Shown here piece after piece: positions 17,520-26,802 of a DNA stretch of 64,000 nucleotides (position 1 is the stretch's first letter; every line of letters begins with the position of its first letter). The DNA is taken from assembly GCF_014645695.1 (NCBI RefSeq), contig NZ_BMMF01000017.1, forward strand, positions 44,713-108,712, given 5' to 3'. The stretch is from Salinarimonas ramus (lineage in GTDB: Bacteria; Pseudomonadota; Alphaproteobacteria; Rhizobiales; Beijerinckiaceae). The notes beneath the pieces are model-generated. The model was not told the DNA's origin, ran no database searches, and saw only the letters and a program-made list of their open reading frames with translations. A program made the position numbers and the translations under genes.

Positions 17520-18071
17520 TTACTCCTTGCCGTGGCCGTAGCGCAGGTTCTCGGGGACGAGATCCTCGCGCCCGCCGAGGATGAGCACGCTGCGCGCGAT
17601 CATGGCGATGCCCTGGAGGAGGATCAGCAGGCCGAAGAGGAGGATGAAGCTCTTGAGCACGAAGAAGCCGGGCATGCCGCCGACGTTCGGCGAGGCCTCG
17701 TAGAGCCGCCAGGAGCGCTGCACGTAGGGCATGCCGTAGGAATAGATCACCCAGCAATAGGGGACGATGAAGATCACGACGCCGATCATGTCGATCAGCG
17801 CCTTCGTCCGCAGCGTGGCGGGGCGGTAGAAGATGTCGACGCGCACGTGGTCGTCGCGCAGGAGCGCGAAGCCGGCGACCGCCGTGAACATCGCCCCGTT
17901 GAGCCAGACGTAGAGGTCCTGCATCCAGACCTGCGTCGTCGAGAAGGCGTAGCGCTGCACGACGACGGTGAAGCAGACCAGCACGATGGCGAGCGCCAAC
18001 CAGGCGAACACGTTGCCCACGACGCGGTTCACCCCGCTCAACGCGCGCATCAACCCCGCGACGACATGCAC
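17520..18071 (-). CDS. dctQ: TRAP transporter small permease DctQ (second QM set)
   Basis: This is a roughly 183-residue membrane protein with four helices and the DctQ motifs (VQRYAFSTTQVWMQDLYVWLNG, DDHVRVDIFY). The likely start is GTG at 18071, because GGGAGG lies 6 bp upstream. An ATG at 18050, 21 bp downstream, has no clear ribosome-binding site. It is the small subunit for the dctM that follows. 180 bp separates it from the preceding dctM, enough room for a promoter of its own. Confidence 0.88.
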   Translation of the reverse strand: MHVVAGLMRALSGVNRVVGNVFAWLALAIVLVCFTVVVQRYAFSTTQVWMQDLYVWLNGAMFTAVAGFALLRDDHVRVDIFYRPATLRTKALIDMIGVVIFIVPYCWVIYSYGMPYVQRSWRLYEASPNVGGMPGFFVLKSFILLFGLLILLQGIAMIARSVLILGGREDLVPENLRYGHGKE

Positions 18072-18250
18072 GGCATCCCTCCCCCGCGACGCGGCTTCGC
18101 GCGTCGTTCCCTCGCTCGCCCGCACCTTGCCGGCGAGCGTTGTCCGGGCCGTGCGCAATCGCGCAAGCCCGCATGCGCCCTGCCTATGATACGGATGTTT
18201 CCCAAGGTCAACGCCCAATCGGCGCGCACCCGGGAGCCGAGCGGGCCTCC

Positions 18251-19615
18251 TCAGCCACCGTACATCTGGCCGGGCAACCACAGGACGAGCGGCTCCCAGG
18301 CGAAGACCATGGCGACGACCAGCACCTGGATCAGGACGAAGGGTATGACGCCCTTGTAGATATCGGTGGTCTTCACCTCGGGTGGAACGACGCCCTTCAG
18401 GTAGAAGAGCGAGAATCCCACCGGTGGCGTCAGGAACGAGGTCTGCAGCGTCACCGCGAACAGGACCACGAACCAGACGAGCTCGAAGCCGAGCCCCACC
18501 ACGACCGGCCCGACGAGCGGCAGCAGGATCAGCGTGATCTCGAGCCAGTCGAGGAAGAAGCCGGCGAGGAAGGCGATGAAGAGGATCACGAGCACGATTC
18601 CGCCCGGCGGGAACGGGATCGAGTTGAGCATGTGGGCGATGAACTCGTCGCCGCCGAGCTGGCGCAGCACGACCGCGAAGGCGGTCGCGCCCAGGAAGAT
18701 GCCGAAGATGAAGGCGGTGGTGAGCGTCGTCTTGTAGCAGACGTCCCGCAGCACGGCGAAGGAGAAGCGCCGGTTCGCCATCGCGAGCAGCGTCGCGCCG
18801 GCGGCACCCACGCCCGACGCCTCCGTGGGCGTCGCGATGCCGAAGAAGATCGAGCCGAGCACGGCGACGATGAGCAGGATCGGCGGGAAGACGGCGATCA
18901 GCGTGTCGCGCACGAGCCCCGGCGACAACGGCTCGAGATTCTTGGGAGCCGGCGCCATGCGCGGCATGATCTGCGCGCCGATGATGGCGTAGGCCATGTA
19001 GCACAGGCCGAGCAGCACGCCGGGGATGAGCGCGCCCATGAACAGCTCGCCCACCGACAGCGAGAGCTGGTCCGCCATCAGGATGAGCATGACGGAGGGC
19101 GGGATCAGGATGCCGAGCGTGCCCGCCGAGGCGACGACGCCCGAGGCGAAGGCCTTCGAGTAGTTCTGCGCGAGCATCACCGGCATGGCGAGCATCGCGA
19201 GCAGCGTCACCGAGGCGCCGACGATGCCGGTGGAGGCCGCGAGCAGGATGCCGATGAGGATCACGCCCATGGCGAGCCCGCCGCGATAGCGGCCGAAGAG
19301 CTTGACGAAGTTCACCATCAGCTTGTCGGCGACGCCCGAGCGCTCGAGCATCAGGCCCATGAAGATGAACATCGGCAGGGCGACGAGCACCCAGTTCGAC
19401 ATCTGCGCGTAGATGCGCTGCACGATGATGCCGAAGATGCGGAAGTTCGTCAGGAAGTAGGTGTCGACGTCGAAATACTCGTTGAGCAGGATGCAGCCCA
19501 CCGCGAAGATCACGGCGATGCCGCCCAGCAGCCACGCGATGGGGAATCCGGTGAAGATCAGGGCGATGAAGGAACCCATCATCGCGATGACCAGGAACTC
19601 GTAGGTTTCGAGCAC
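18251..19615 (-). CDS. dctM: TRAP transporter large permease DctM (first QM set)
   Basis: This is a 454-residue DctM-family permease with 12-13 predicted helices. Motifs include LPMFIFMGLMLERSGVADKLM and LGILIPPSVMLILMADQLSLS. The C-terminal half has FLTPPVGFSLFYLKG. The sequence is clearly related to, but distinct from, the dctM at 16.1 kb. It belongs to the P-Q-M set starting at 21402, 48 bp after its dctQ. Confidence 0.93.
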   Translation of the reverse strand: MLETYEFLVIAMMGSFIALIFTGFPIAWLLGGIAVIFAVGCILLNEYFDVDTYFLTNFRIFGIIVQRIYAQMSNWVLVALPMFIFMGLMLERSGVADKLMVNFVKLFGRYRGGLAMGVILIGILLAASTGIVGASVTLLAMLAMPVMLAQNYSKAFASGVVASAGTLGILIPPSVMLILMADQLSLSVGELFMGALIPGVLLGLCYMAYAIIGAQIMPRMAPAPKNLEPLSPGLVRDTLIAVFPPILLIVAVLGSIFFGIATPTEASGVGAAGATLLAMANRRFSFAVLRDVCYKTTLTTAFIFGIFLGATAFAVVLRQLGGDEFIAHMLNSIPFPPGGIVLVILFIAFLAGFFLDWLEITLILLPLVGPVVVGLGFELVWFVVLFAVTLQTSFLTPPVGFSLFYLKGVVPPEVKTTDIYKGVIPFVLIQVLVVAMVFAWEPLVLWLPGQMYGG

Positions 19616-19663
19616 GCGCGGCGCCTCCGAGGCCTCACGGCCCCACGTGAGTATTCGAACGGG

Positions 19664-20263
19664 TCAGGTCGGTCCGGCGTCGCCGGACGCGGGGCGCGGA
19701 CGCGGCGTGCCGAACAGGAACGCCGTCACGCGCGACAGCCGCGAGAACGCGGCGAGGCCCAGGAAACCGAAGGCGACGATGATGACGGCCTTCGACACCC
19801 AGCGCGCCGGCAGCCCACCGGGTGCCGGCGAGGTCTCGTTGAGCCGCCAGGCCCGCTCGACGAACGGGATCGCGTCCATGATCACCACGTAGACGAACGG
19901 AGCCAGGAAGAGGAGCAGCCCCACGAGCTCGACCCAGGCCCGCCCGCGATGCGACAGCTTCTCGGCCACCACGTCGACGCGCACGTGCCCGTCGTACAGC
20001 AGCGTGTAGGACAGGCCCATCATGAAGCCGATGGCGTAGAGGTGCCATTGCAGCTCCTCCAGCGCGACGAAGTTCGTGCCGATCGCGTAGCGCAGCACGA
20101 CGTTGCCCACGATCAGGACGATGAGGATCGCCCAGATCCAGGAGAACGCCTCGCCGATCCTGCGCACGAGCGCGTCGATCGGGCGGGAGATCGCCGTCTC
20201 CGGGAGGGAGAAGGCGGCGGCTTCGGCCGCCGCCCCCTCTTTGGGCGCGTGGAGATTGGCCAC
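19664..20263 (-). CDS. dctQ: TRAP transporter small permease DctQ (first QM set)
   Basis: This is a 199-residue DctQ protein. It has an N-terminal cytoplasmic stretch (MANLHAPKEGAAAEAA), four membrane helices and the family motif ALEELQWHLYAIGFMMG followed by DGHVRVDVV. The C-terminus is Pro/Arg-rich. It lies 35 bp after dctP and 48 bp before dctM, forming one operon. Confidence 0.93.
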   Translation of the reverse strand: MANLHAPKEGAAAEAAAFSLPETAISRPIDALVRRIGEAFSWIWAILIVLIVGNVVLRYAIGTNFVALEELQWHLYAIGFMMGLSYTLLYDGHVRVDVVAEKLSHRGRAWVELVGLLLFLAPFVYVVIMDAIPFVERAWRLNETSPAPGGLPARWVSKAVIIVAFGFLGLAAFSRLSRVTAFLFGTPRPRPASGDAGPT

Positions 20264-20298
20264 GTGTCAGCGCCTTTCGCGATGCCGGTGCGGCCCGC

Positions 20299-21402
20299 TC
20301 ACTGCTGGTCCTGGACGATGTTGTTGAAGGCCCAGTCGCGCGGCAGGTAGCCCTTGGCGTACCACTCGGCGTGCTCGCGCTGGAAGGCGCGCATCGAATC
20401 GTGCACCTTGCCGAACTGAGCATCCTCCTCGGAGAGACGCGCCATCACGTTCTGCGTCGCCTCCCAGAACGTGTCGAGGAAGTCGTCGGACCACACGACG
20501 AGGTTCACGCCCTGCTCCTGGAAGCGGGAGAGCACCGCGCCCTGCAGCGCCTCGGCCTTGGCCATGGCCATCGTGACGCCCGCGGTGCAGGTCGTCTCGA
20601 TGAGCGCCTTCGTCTGGTCGTTGAGGTCGTTCCAGGCGTCGATATTGACGTACAGGAACTGGTTCGTCGACGGCTGGTGCCAGCCGGGCAGGTAATAGTA
20701 CTTCGCCACCTGGAAGAAGCCGAGCTGCTCGTCAACCGTCGGCAGCGAGAACTCGGTCGCGTCGAGCACGCCCGTCTCCAGCGCCTGGTAGAGCTCGCCG
20801 CCGGGCAGCAGCGTCACCGACATCTGCAGCTCTTCCATGATCTCGCCGCCCACGCCCGCGGCGCGGAACTTGAGGCCCTGGAGGTCGGAGACCGAAGCGA
20901 TCTCGTTGCGGAACCAGCCCGAGGCCTCGGGGCTGATCGAGCCGCACAGGATCGGGTAGACGCCGTAGGGCTCGAAGGTCTCCTTGAGGAGCTGGTCGCC
21001 CTCGCCGAAATACATCCAGGCGATGAAGCCGGGGCTGTCGAGGCCGAAGGGCGTGGCGCCGAACAGCGCCGAGGCCGGCACCTGGCCGCGCTCGTAGCCC
21101 ATCCAGGAATAGCCCGCGTCGATGTTGCCGTTCGAGGCGTTCTCGAAGATCGTCAGCGGCGGGATCAGCGTGCCCGGCTCCATGACCTGCAGCGTCACCT
21201 CGCCGCCGGAGACGGCGGACACCGCCTCGGACACCCACGGCATCGTGTCGCCGAGCGCCGTCAGCGTGGAGGCGAAGGACATCGGGATCTGCCAGCGCAC
21301 GCTGTCGAACTCTGCGGCGGCATCGCGGGGCGCGGCGACGAGCGCCGTCGCGGCCAGGGTGGCGACGAGCGCGGTCGTGCGCAGTCCTGCATTCTTCGTC
21401 AT
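20299..21402 (-). CDS. dctP: TRAP transporter solute-binding protein DctP (TakP-like)
   Basis: This is a 367-residue periplasmic binding protein with a signal peptide ending near PRDAAA. The fold segments (FENASNGNIDAGYSWMGYE, FGLDSPGFIAWMYFGEG, GLKFRAAGVGGEIMEELQ) match the TakP / mannitol-chloroaromatic branch of DctP proteins, several of which bind 2-oxo acids. The ligand here is therefore a guess within that group. The start at 21402 has GGGAGAA upstream. It is the only binding protein for the two QM pairs that follow on this strand. Confidence 0.92.
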   Translation of the reverse strand: MTKNAGLRTTALVATLAATALVAAPRDAAAEFDSVRWQIPMSFASTLTALGDTMPWVSEAVSAVSGGEVTLQVMEPGTLIPPLTIFENASNGNIDAGYSWMGYERGQVPASALFGATPFGLDSPGFIAWMYFGEGDQLLKETFEPYGVYPILCGSISPEASGWFRNEIASVSDLQGLKFRAAGVGGEIMEELQMSVTLLPGGELYQALETGVLDATEFSLPTVDEQLGFFQVAKYYYLPGWHQPSTNQFLYVNIDAWNDLNDQTKALIETTCTAGVTMAMAKAEALQGAVLSRFQEQGVNLVVWSDDFLDTFWEATQNVMARLSEEDAQFGKVHDSMRAFQREHAEWYAKGYLPRDWAFNNIVQDQQ

Positions 21403-21607
21403 GAAGGCGTTCTCCCATTCTCGTGGGTGCGCGACGCCGCCGCTCGCGAGAGAGCGGATCTTGTCTTTAGCCTTCGGTCGCGCGCACGGTTCCGGCCGAC
21501 CCCCCGAGGGCCGGGCGTGCGCAATGCTAGCCCCTGCCATGCGCAGGAAGCAAGGCGCTTTCCGCTGCGATGTCTTGCGTCGAAAGTCTAACGCCGCCGC
21601 ACCCGTG

Positions 21608-22891
21608 TCATTCCGGCACGAGATCGACGCCGAGAGCCGCGAGGTCGCGCCAGTAGAGCGGATAGGTCTTCGCCGTGCAGCCGGGATCGAGGATGGTGAT
21701 GCCGGGCGCGCGCAGGCCGACCAGCGCCATGCTCATGGCGATGCGATGATCGCAATAGGTCTCGATGCGCGCAGGGCGGGTCTCGGCCGCGAGCCCGGGA
21801 TCGCCCTCGACCACGAGGTCGTCCCCCTCCTCGCGCGCGAGGCCCGGCTTCACCCGGGCGAGCTCCGTCGCCATGGCGGCGATGCGGTCGCATTCCTTCA
21901 CGCGCAGGTTCTCGATGCCGACGAAGCGCACCGGCCCCTCGTTGAAGGCGGCGAGCGCCGCCAGCGTCGGCACCGCGTCCTGCATCTGCGAGCCGTCGAT
22001 CAAAGGCGGCAGGCGGGGAAAGCGGGCCATGAGGTCGTACGCCTTCGCGTCGGGCTGGGTCATGGCGCCCGGCGCGACGCCGAGGTCGATGGCGCCGCCG
22101 GTCAAGCGCTCCGCCGCCCACAGATAGGTCGCGGCCGAGGCGTCGGGCTCCACGCGGTAGGTGCAGCCGCGGTAGCCCATGGGCTCGACACGCCAGCGCC
22201 CCTCGTCCTCCTGCACCACCTCGGCGCCGAAGGCGCGCATGGCGGCGAGCGTCAGGTCGACGTAGCCGCGCGCGCCGATCTTGGTGCCCGAGAGCGAGAT
22301 CGTGACGGGCGCGTCGCTCCCCGCCGCCGCCATCAGGAGTGCGGAGACGTACTGGCTCGAGAGCCCGGCATCGATCGTCACCGCGTGCGCCGCGAGACGA
22401 CCCGAGCCGCGCACGGTCACCGGCGGGCAGCCCTCCGTCGCCGCCACGTCGACGCCGAGCGCGCCGAGCGCCGCGACGAGGGGGCCGATGGGGCGCTTTC
22501 GCATGTGCGCGTCGCCGTCGAGCACGACGGTGCCGTCGACGAGCGCGGCCGCCGCCGTCAGGAAGCGCATGGCGGTCCCGGCATTGCCGAGGAAGAGCGC
22601 GCAGTCGGGCGCCGCGAGCCGGCCCGTGCCGCCGACCGTGAAGGTCGCGCCGTCCGCGCCGTCCGCCTGCGTCACCGGCACGCCCATCCGCCGCAGCGCC
22701 TCCGCCATGTGGCGGGTGTCGTCGCTCGCGAGCGCGCCCTCGATGGTGCTCTCGCCTTTGGCGAGGCCCGCGAGGAGGAGCGCGCGATTGGTGATGGACT
22801 TCGAGCCCGGCGGGCGAATGGCCCCGACGAGCGGTCGGCCGGGCGGCACGATCGTGACGGCGGGCGCGCTTCGAATGTCCGCGAGGTCCAT
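21608..22891 (-). CDS. aroA: 3-phosphoshikimate 1-carboxyvinyltransferase (EPSP synthase)
   Basis: This 427-residue enzyme of the shikimate pathway joins phosphoenolpyruvate to shikimate-3-phosphate. The conserved GSKSITNRALLLAGLAKG is near the N-terminus. LFLGNAGTAMRFLTA is around residue 100, and YCDHRIAMSMALVGLRA near the C-terminus. The pattern LGNAGTA is that of glyphosate-sensitive class I enzymes. It stands alone on the minus strand, about 200 bp from dctP downstream and from the protease gene upstream. Confidence 0.97.
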   Translation of the reverse strand: MDLADIRSAPAVTIVPPGRPLVGAIRPPGSKSITNRALLLAGLAKGESTIEGALASDDTRHMAEALRRMGVPVTQADGADGATFTVGGTGRLAAPDCALFLGNAGTAMRFLTAAAALVDGTVVLDGDAHMRKRPIGPLVAALGALGVDVAATEGCPPVTVRGSGRLAAHAVTIDAGLSSQYVSALLMAAAGSDAPVTISLSGTKIGARGYVDLTLAAMRAFGAEVVQEDEGRWRVEPMGYRGCTYRVEPDASAATYLWAAERLTGGAIDLGVAPGAMTQPDAKAYDLMARFPRLPPLIDGSQMQDAVPTLAALAAFNEGPVRFVGIENLRVKECDRIAAMATELARVKPGLAREEGDDLVVEGDPGLAAETRPARIETYCDHRIAMSMALVGLRAPGITILDPGCTAKTYPLYWRDLAALGVDLVPE

Positions 22892-23094
22892 GGGCGTCTC
22901 CTGCCGGCGCGACGTCGTGCGACGTCACGGTGTGGGCGACGTCCTGACGAAGCGGCGGCGAACCGTCAAGAGCTGCGCGCGCGAGGGCCCGCGCGCTTGC
23001 GCAAGCGCGCACGGCCGCGTTCTCGCTTGGTTAACGCACCCCTGCTAGCGTCCGGCAACCGCGAATCAGGGTATGTCTGGGGGCTGACGGGGCT

Positions 23095-26000
23095 ATGGCG
23101 ACGATTCAGGGTGTTTATCTGGCTTTGTTCGGGCGTCCGGCGGATCCGGCGGGAGCCGCGTTCTGGTCTCAGGCCACGAGCGGCGGCGCGGATCTCTCCG
23201 CCATGCTCGCCGCGCTGGCGCCGCTGCCGGAATATACCGGCCGCTTCTCGGGCATGACCACCGCACAGCAGGTCGATTCGATCTACCAGGCCCTGTTCGG
23301 GCGCGCCGCCGACGCGGAGGGCCGCGCCTTCTTCGTCCAGCGCATCGAGGCGGGCGAGCTGACGCTCTCCACCCTCGCCGTCAACATCCTCGACGGCGCG
23401 CAGGGCACGGACGCGACGGTCATCGCCAACAAGCTCGCGACGGCGGAGCGCTTCACCGCCTCCCTCGACACCGCCGCCGAGCGCGCCGCCTATGTCGGCA
23501 CGGGCCCGGCGGACGCGGCGCGCTCCTTCCTCTCCGCCGTCGACGCCGACCCGGCCAGCATTCCCCCGCAATCGGTCATCGACCTCGCGATCACCGCGAT
23601 CGTCGAGAATTTCGGCGGCGGCAAGCCGGGCGACCGGCTCGAGTTCGTCGGAGACGACGGGAAGGTCTCCATCGGGACGTTCCAGGCGCTCGACGAGGTC
23701 GGCGCGTTCTCGAACCAGTCGACCGATCTCATCGGCATCGATCGCCTGCGCGCGGATGCGCGCTTTTCGGAGGCGGACGGCCGCGGCGTCACCGTCGTCG
23801 TCCTCGACACCGGCATCGACCTCGACCATCCGGCCTTCGGCCCCGACGCGAACGGCGACGGGCGCTCGGATCGCATCGTCGCGGCCCTCGACTTCACCGG
23901 CGAGAACGACGGCACGGCGCAGGACCGCAACGACCACGGCTCCAACGTCTCCTCGATCATCGGATCGAGCGACCCGCGCTTCCTCGGCGTCGCGCCCGGC
24001 GTCAACATCATCCACCTGCAGGTGCTCGAGGCGAACGGCGGCGGCAGCTTCGGCTACGTCGAGCGCGCGCTCCAATGGGTGGTGCAGAACGCCGCCGCCT
24101 ACAACATCGTGGCGGCGAACCTCTCCCTCGGCCCGGGCGACAACGTCAACGTCGCCGCGCCCTCGCCCTTCGGCCTCGCCGACGAGTTCGCAGCCATGTT
24201 CTCGGCGGGCATCGTCACGACGGTCGCCACCGGCAACGATTACCACACCTATCAGGCGGCGGGCCACGCCTCGCTCGCGGCCGATCCCAACGTGATCGGC
24301 GTCGGTGCCGCGTATTCCGGCGATTTCGGGCGGATGGAATGGGGCGGCGGCGCCATCGACAACACGACCGCCGCCGACCGCCTCACCGTGTTCGGCCAGC
24401 GCTCGGGCGCGCTCGAGACGTTGCTCGCCCCCGGCGCGCTGATCCAGGGCGCCAACGCGCAGGGCGGCTCGACCTTCCAGGGCGGCACCAGCCAGGCCGC
24501 GCCGCACGTGGCCGGCCTCGTCGCCGTGGCGCAGAACATCGCGCAGCAATATCTCGGACGCCTTCTCACCCCCACCGAGTTCGAGCAGGTGGTGCGCACC
24601 AACGCCGTGCGGCTCGTCGACGGCGACGACGAGGACGACAACGTCGTCAACACCGGCGCGACCTTCGACCGCGTCGACGCCGTGGCGATGGCGGAGGCGA
24701 TCATCGCGCTCGGCGCCGGCACGCCTCCCGGACCGGGCCCCGGACCGACGCCGATCGCGGACGACTTCGCGGGCGACGCCACGACGGCCGGCCGCCTCTC
24801 CCCCGGCGCTGCCGTCTCCGGCGTGATCGAGTCCGCGGGTGATCGCGACTGGTTCGCGATCTCGCTCCAGGCCGGCACCGCCTATCGCTTCGCGCTCGAG
24901 GGCGCCACGGCCCAGGGGCTGGCCGATCCGCTCCTCGTGCTGCGCGACCGGAACGGCACCATCGTCGCCCAGAACGACGACGGCGACGGCACGCTGAACA
25001 GCCTCCTCGACTTCATGCCCGGCCGGGACGGGCTCTTCTATCTCGAAGCGCGCGCCTATTCCACCGAGACGGGCGCCTACGTCCTCGCCGCGAGCCGGGC
25101 GCCCGGCTTCGACCTGCCCTCGAACGGCACGACGAGCTCGGTGCTCACGCCGGGCACGCCCGAGATCGACGTCCTCGACGCCATCGGCGATCGCGACTGG
25201 CACGCCATCGACATCGTGGCGGGACGCACCTACGAGGTGCAGCTGCAGGGGGCGGGCTCCGGCGCCGGGACACTGCGCGACCCGCTCCTGCGCCTCTACG
25301 ACGCCAACGGCCAGGTCTTCGCCCAGAACGACGACACGTTCGGGTTCGACAGCGCCATCACCTTCGTCGCGACGAGCACGACGCGCGTCTTCGCCGAGGC
25401 CGCCGCTTTCGCCGACGGCTACGACGGCACCTACCGGATCACGCTGACCGAGCGCGGCGCGGACCAGGGCGACGTGCCCGGCAACGGCACGACGCAGGAG
25501 ACGCTCGTCGCGGGCGGCAGGGTGCTCTCGACCCTCGAGAGCGCCGGCGACCGGGACTGGTACCGCGTCGAGCTGAACGCCGGCGACGTCGTCGGCTTCG
25601 CGCTCCAGGGCGGTGGCACGAACCCGCTCGGCGATCCGCTGCTGCGCGTCTACGACGGGCTGGGCAATCTCGTCGGCAGCAACGACGACGCCAACGGCAC
25701 GCTCGACTCTCAGCTCCAGATGCGCGTGACGCAGAGCGGCACCTATTTCGTCGAGGCCGCCGCCTACGCGGATCGTTCCGTCGGATCCTACCTGCTCTCG
25801 CACAGCGTCCTCGACACCGGCGGCCCCGTGGGCGACCTGCCGGGCAGCGGCGCGACGCCGGTCACCCTCGCGCCGGGCGTGCTGGTGCGCTCCACGCTCG
25901 AGCAGGCCGGAGACGACGACTGGTTCCGCATCGAGGCGGCCGCCGGGCAGACCGTGCGGGTGGCGCTCGGCGGGGACGGCACGAACCCGCTCTCCGACCC

Positions 26001-26253
26001 GTTCCTGCGGATCTTCGACGCCGCGGGAAGCCTCGTCGCCTTCAACGACGATTTCGGCGGCACCCGCAATTCCTACGTCGAGTTCGTGGCGCCGCAGGCG
26101 GGAACCTACTTCGCCTCCGCGCGCTCCTACTTCGACTACTTCACGGGGGACTACGCGCTGCTGCTCGTCGGCGCGGAGGGCTTCTCGGCTGAGGCCGCCG
26201 CGCTCCAGGGGCTCGCGGCAGCCTCGGCGAGCGGCGCGGAATGGTTCGCGTGA
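23095..26253 (+). CDS. subtilisin-like (S8) serine protease with DUF4214 and four PPC-type repeats
   Basis: This is a 1052-residue exoprotein. Residues about 1-175 are a DUF4214-type region (YLALFGRPADPAGAAFW, YQALFGRAADAEGRAFF). The peptidase domain has the complete triad: D238 (VLDTGIDLDHP), H281 (RNDHGSNVSS) and S466 (GGTSQAAPHVAGL). A Gly/Pro linker follows, then four repeats of about 105 residues at roughly 556-669, 672-785, 793-902 and 915-1025. Each repeat carries a (S/Q)AGDxDW motif as in bacterial pre-peptidase C-terminal domains. No classical signal peptide is visible, so export by a type I system is possible. The next gene overlaps it. Confidence 0.92.
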   Translation: MATIQGVYLALFGRPADPAGAAFWSQATSGGADLSAMLAALAPLPEYTGRFSGMTTAQQVDSIYQALFGRAADAEGRAFFVQRIEAGELTLSTLAVNILDGAQGTDATVIANKLATAERFTASLDTAAERAAYVGTGPADAARSFLSAVDADPASIPPQSVIDLAITAIVENFGGGKPGDRLEFVGDDGKVSIGTFQALDEVGAFSNQSTDLIGIDRLRADARFSEADGRGVTVVVLDTGIDLDHPAFGPDANGDGRSDRIVAALDFTGENDGTAQDRNDHGSNVSSIIGSSDPRFLGVAPGVNIIHLQVLEANGGGSFGYVERALQWVVQNAAAYNIVAANLSLGPGDNVNVAAPSPFGLADEFAAMFSAGIVTTVATGNDYHTYQAAGHASLAADPNVIGVGAAYSGDFGRMEWGGGAIDNTTAADRLTVFGQRSGALETLLAPGALIQGANAQGGSTFQGGTSQAAPHVAGLVAVAQNIAQQYLGRLLTPTEFEQVVRTNAVRLVDGDDEDDNVVNTGATFDRVDAVAMAEAIIALGAGTPPGPGPGPTPIADDFAGDATTAGRLSPGAAVSGVIESAGDRDWFAISLQAGTAYRFALEGATAQGLADPLLVLRDRNGTIVAQNDDGDGTLNSLLDFMPGRDGLFYLEARAYSTETGAYVLAASRAPGFDLPSNGTTSSVLTPGTPEIDVLDAIGDRDWHAIDIVAGRTYEVQLQGAGSGAGTLRDPLLRLYDANGQVFAQNDDTFGFDSAITFVATSTTRVFAEAAAFADGYDGTYRITLTERGADQGDVPGNGTTQETLVAGGRVLSTLESAGDRDWYRVELNAGDVVGFALQGGGTNPLGDPLLRVYDGLGNLVGSNDDANGTLDSQLQMRVTQSGTYFVEAAAYADRSVGSYLLSHSVLDTGGPVGDLPGSGATPVTLAPGVLVRSTLEQAGDDDWFRIEAAAGQTVRVALGGDGTNPLSDPFLRIFDAAGSLVAFNDDFGGTRNSYVEFVAPQAGTYFASARSYFDYFTGDYALLLVGAEGFSAEAAALQGLAAASASGAEWFA

Positions 26254-26720
26254 CCGAGACGCGATCACGCCTGGCACCGCGAGCGGGCGCGATTCTCGCG
26301 CTCGCCTGCCTCGCGGGTCCGCTCGCGCCCACCGCCGCCGCCTCACCCGAGGCGGCGGTGCCCGTTCGAGCGGAGCCCGCCATGACACGAGACGAAACCC
26401 CCGCCCTGCCGACCATGCAGCCGTCCCTGACGCTCTCGCCCGACCGATCGGGCGGGCTCGCCTATCGCGTCGGCGTCTGGCTGCCCACCGGCTGCCACCG
26501 CCTGGTGGCGCCCCCCGCCCTCGTGCTCGACGGTGACGGCACGCCGGTGCTCTCGCTCAGGGTCGAGGTCGATCCCGGCCCGTGCACGCAGGCCTTCGTC
26601 GAGCGCGTCGCCGAGGGCGTCCTCCCCGGCGTCGCGTGGGACGCATCCGCGTTCGCCGTCGAGGTCCTCGGCGAGGACGGCGCGCGCCTGTGGCGCCTCG
26701 AGGGCCGCTGGACGCAGTGA
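26241..26720 (+). CDS. secreted small protein overlapping the protease gene
   Basis: This 159-residue protein has a clear signal peptide (LAPRAGAILALACLAGPLAPTAAA). The mature part looks beta-rich (YRVGVWLPTGCHRLVAPPALVLDG, PVLSLRVEVDPGPC) and has two Cys that could form a disulfide. The ATG at 26241 lies 13 bp inside the protease gene. A GTG at 26250 would instead give a GTGA overlap. Either way translation is coupled to the protease. I do not recognise the family. An inhibitor or chaperone of the protease is a reasonable guess, nothing more. Confidence 0.75.
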   Translation: MVRVTETRSRLAPRAGAILALACLAGPLAPTAAASPEAAVPVRAEPAMTRDETPALPTMQPSLTLSPDRSGGLAYRVGVWLPTGCHRLVAPPALVLDGDGTPVLSLRVEVDPGPCTQAFVERVAEGVLPGVAWDASAFAVEVLGEDGARLWRLEGRWTQ

Positions 26721-26802
26721 AGGGCGCGTCTATCGGGACGCTTGCCTGATCGGCGACGGCGTACGGCCGCCGGCGCAACCGTCCGCGCCGTCGGCTACGG
26801 GC

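Noticed and set aside
22966..26388. Minus-strand open frame of 1140 codons opposite the subtilase
   Set aside because: It is the mirror of a well-supported protease gene with a full catalytic triad. The antisense product is repetitive Arg/Val/Asp/Glu sequence without domains.
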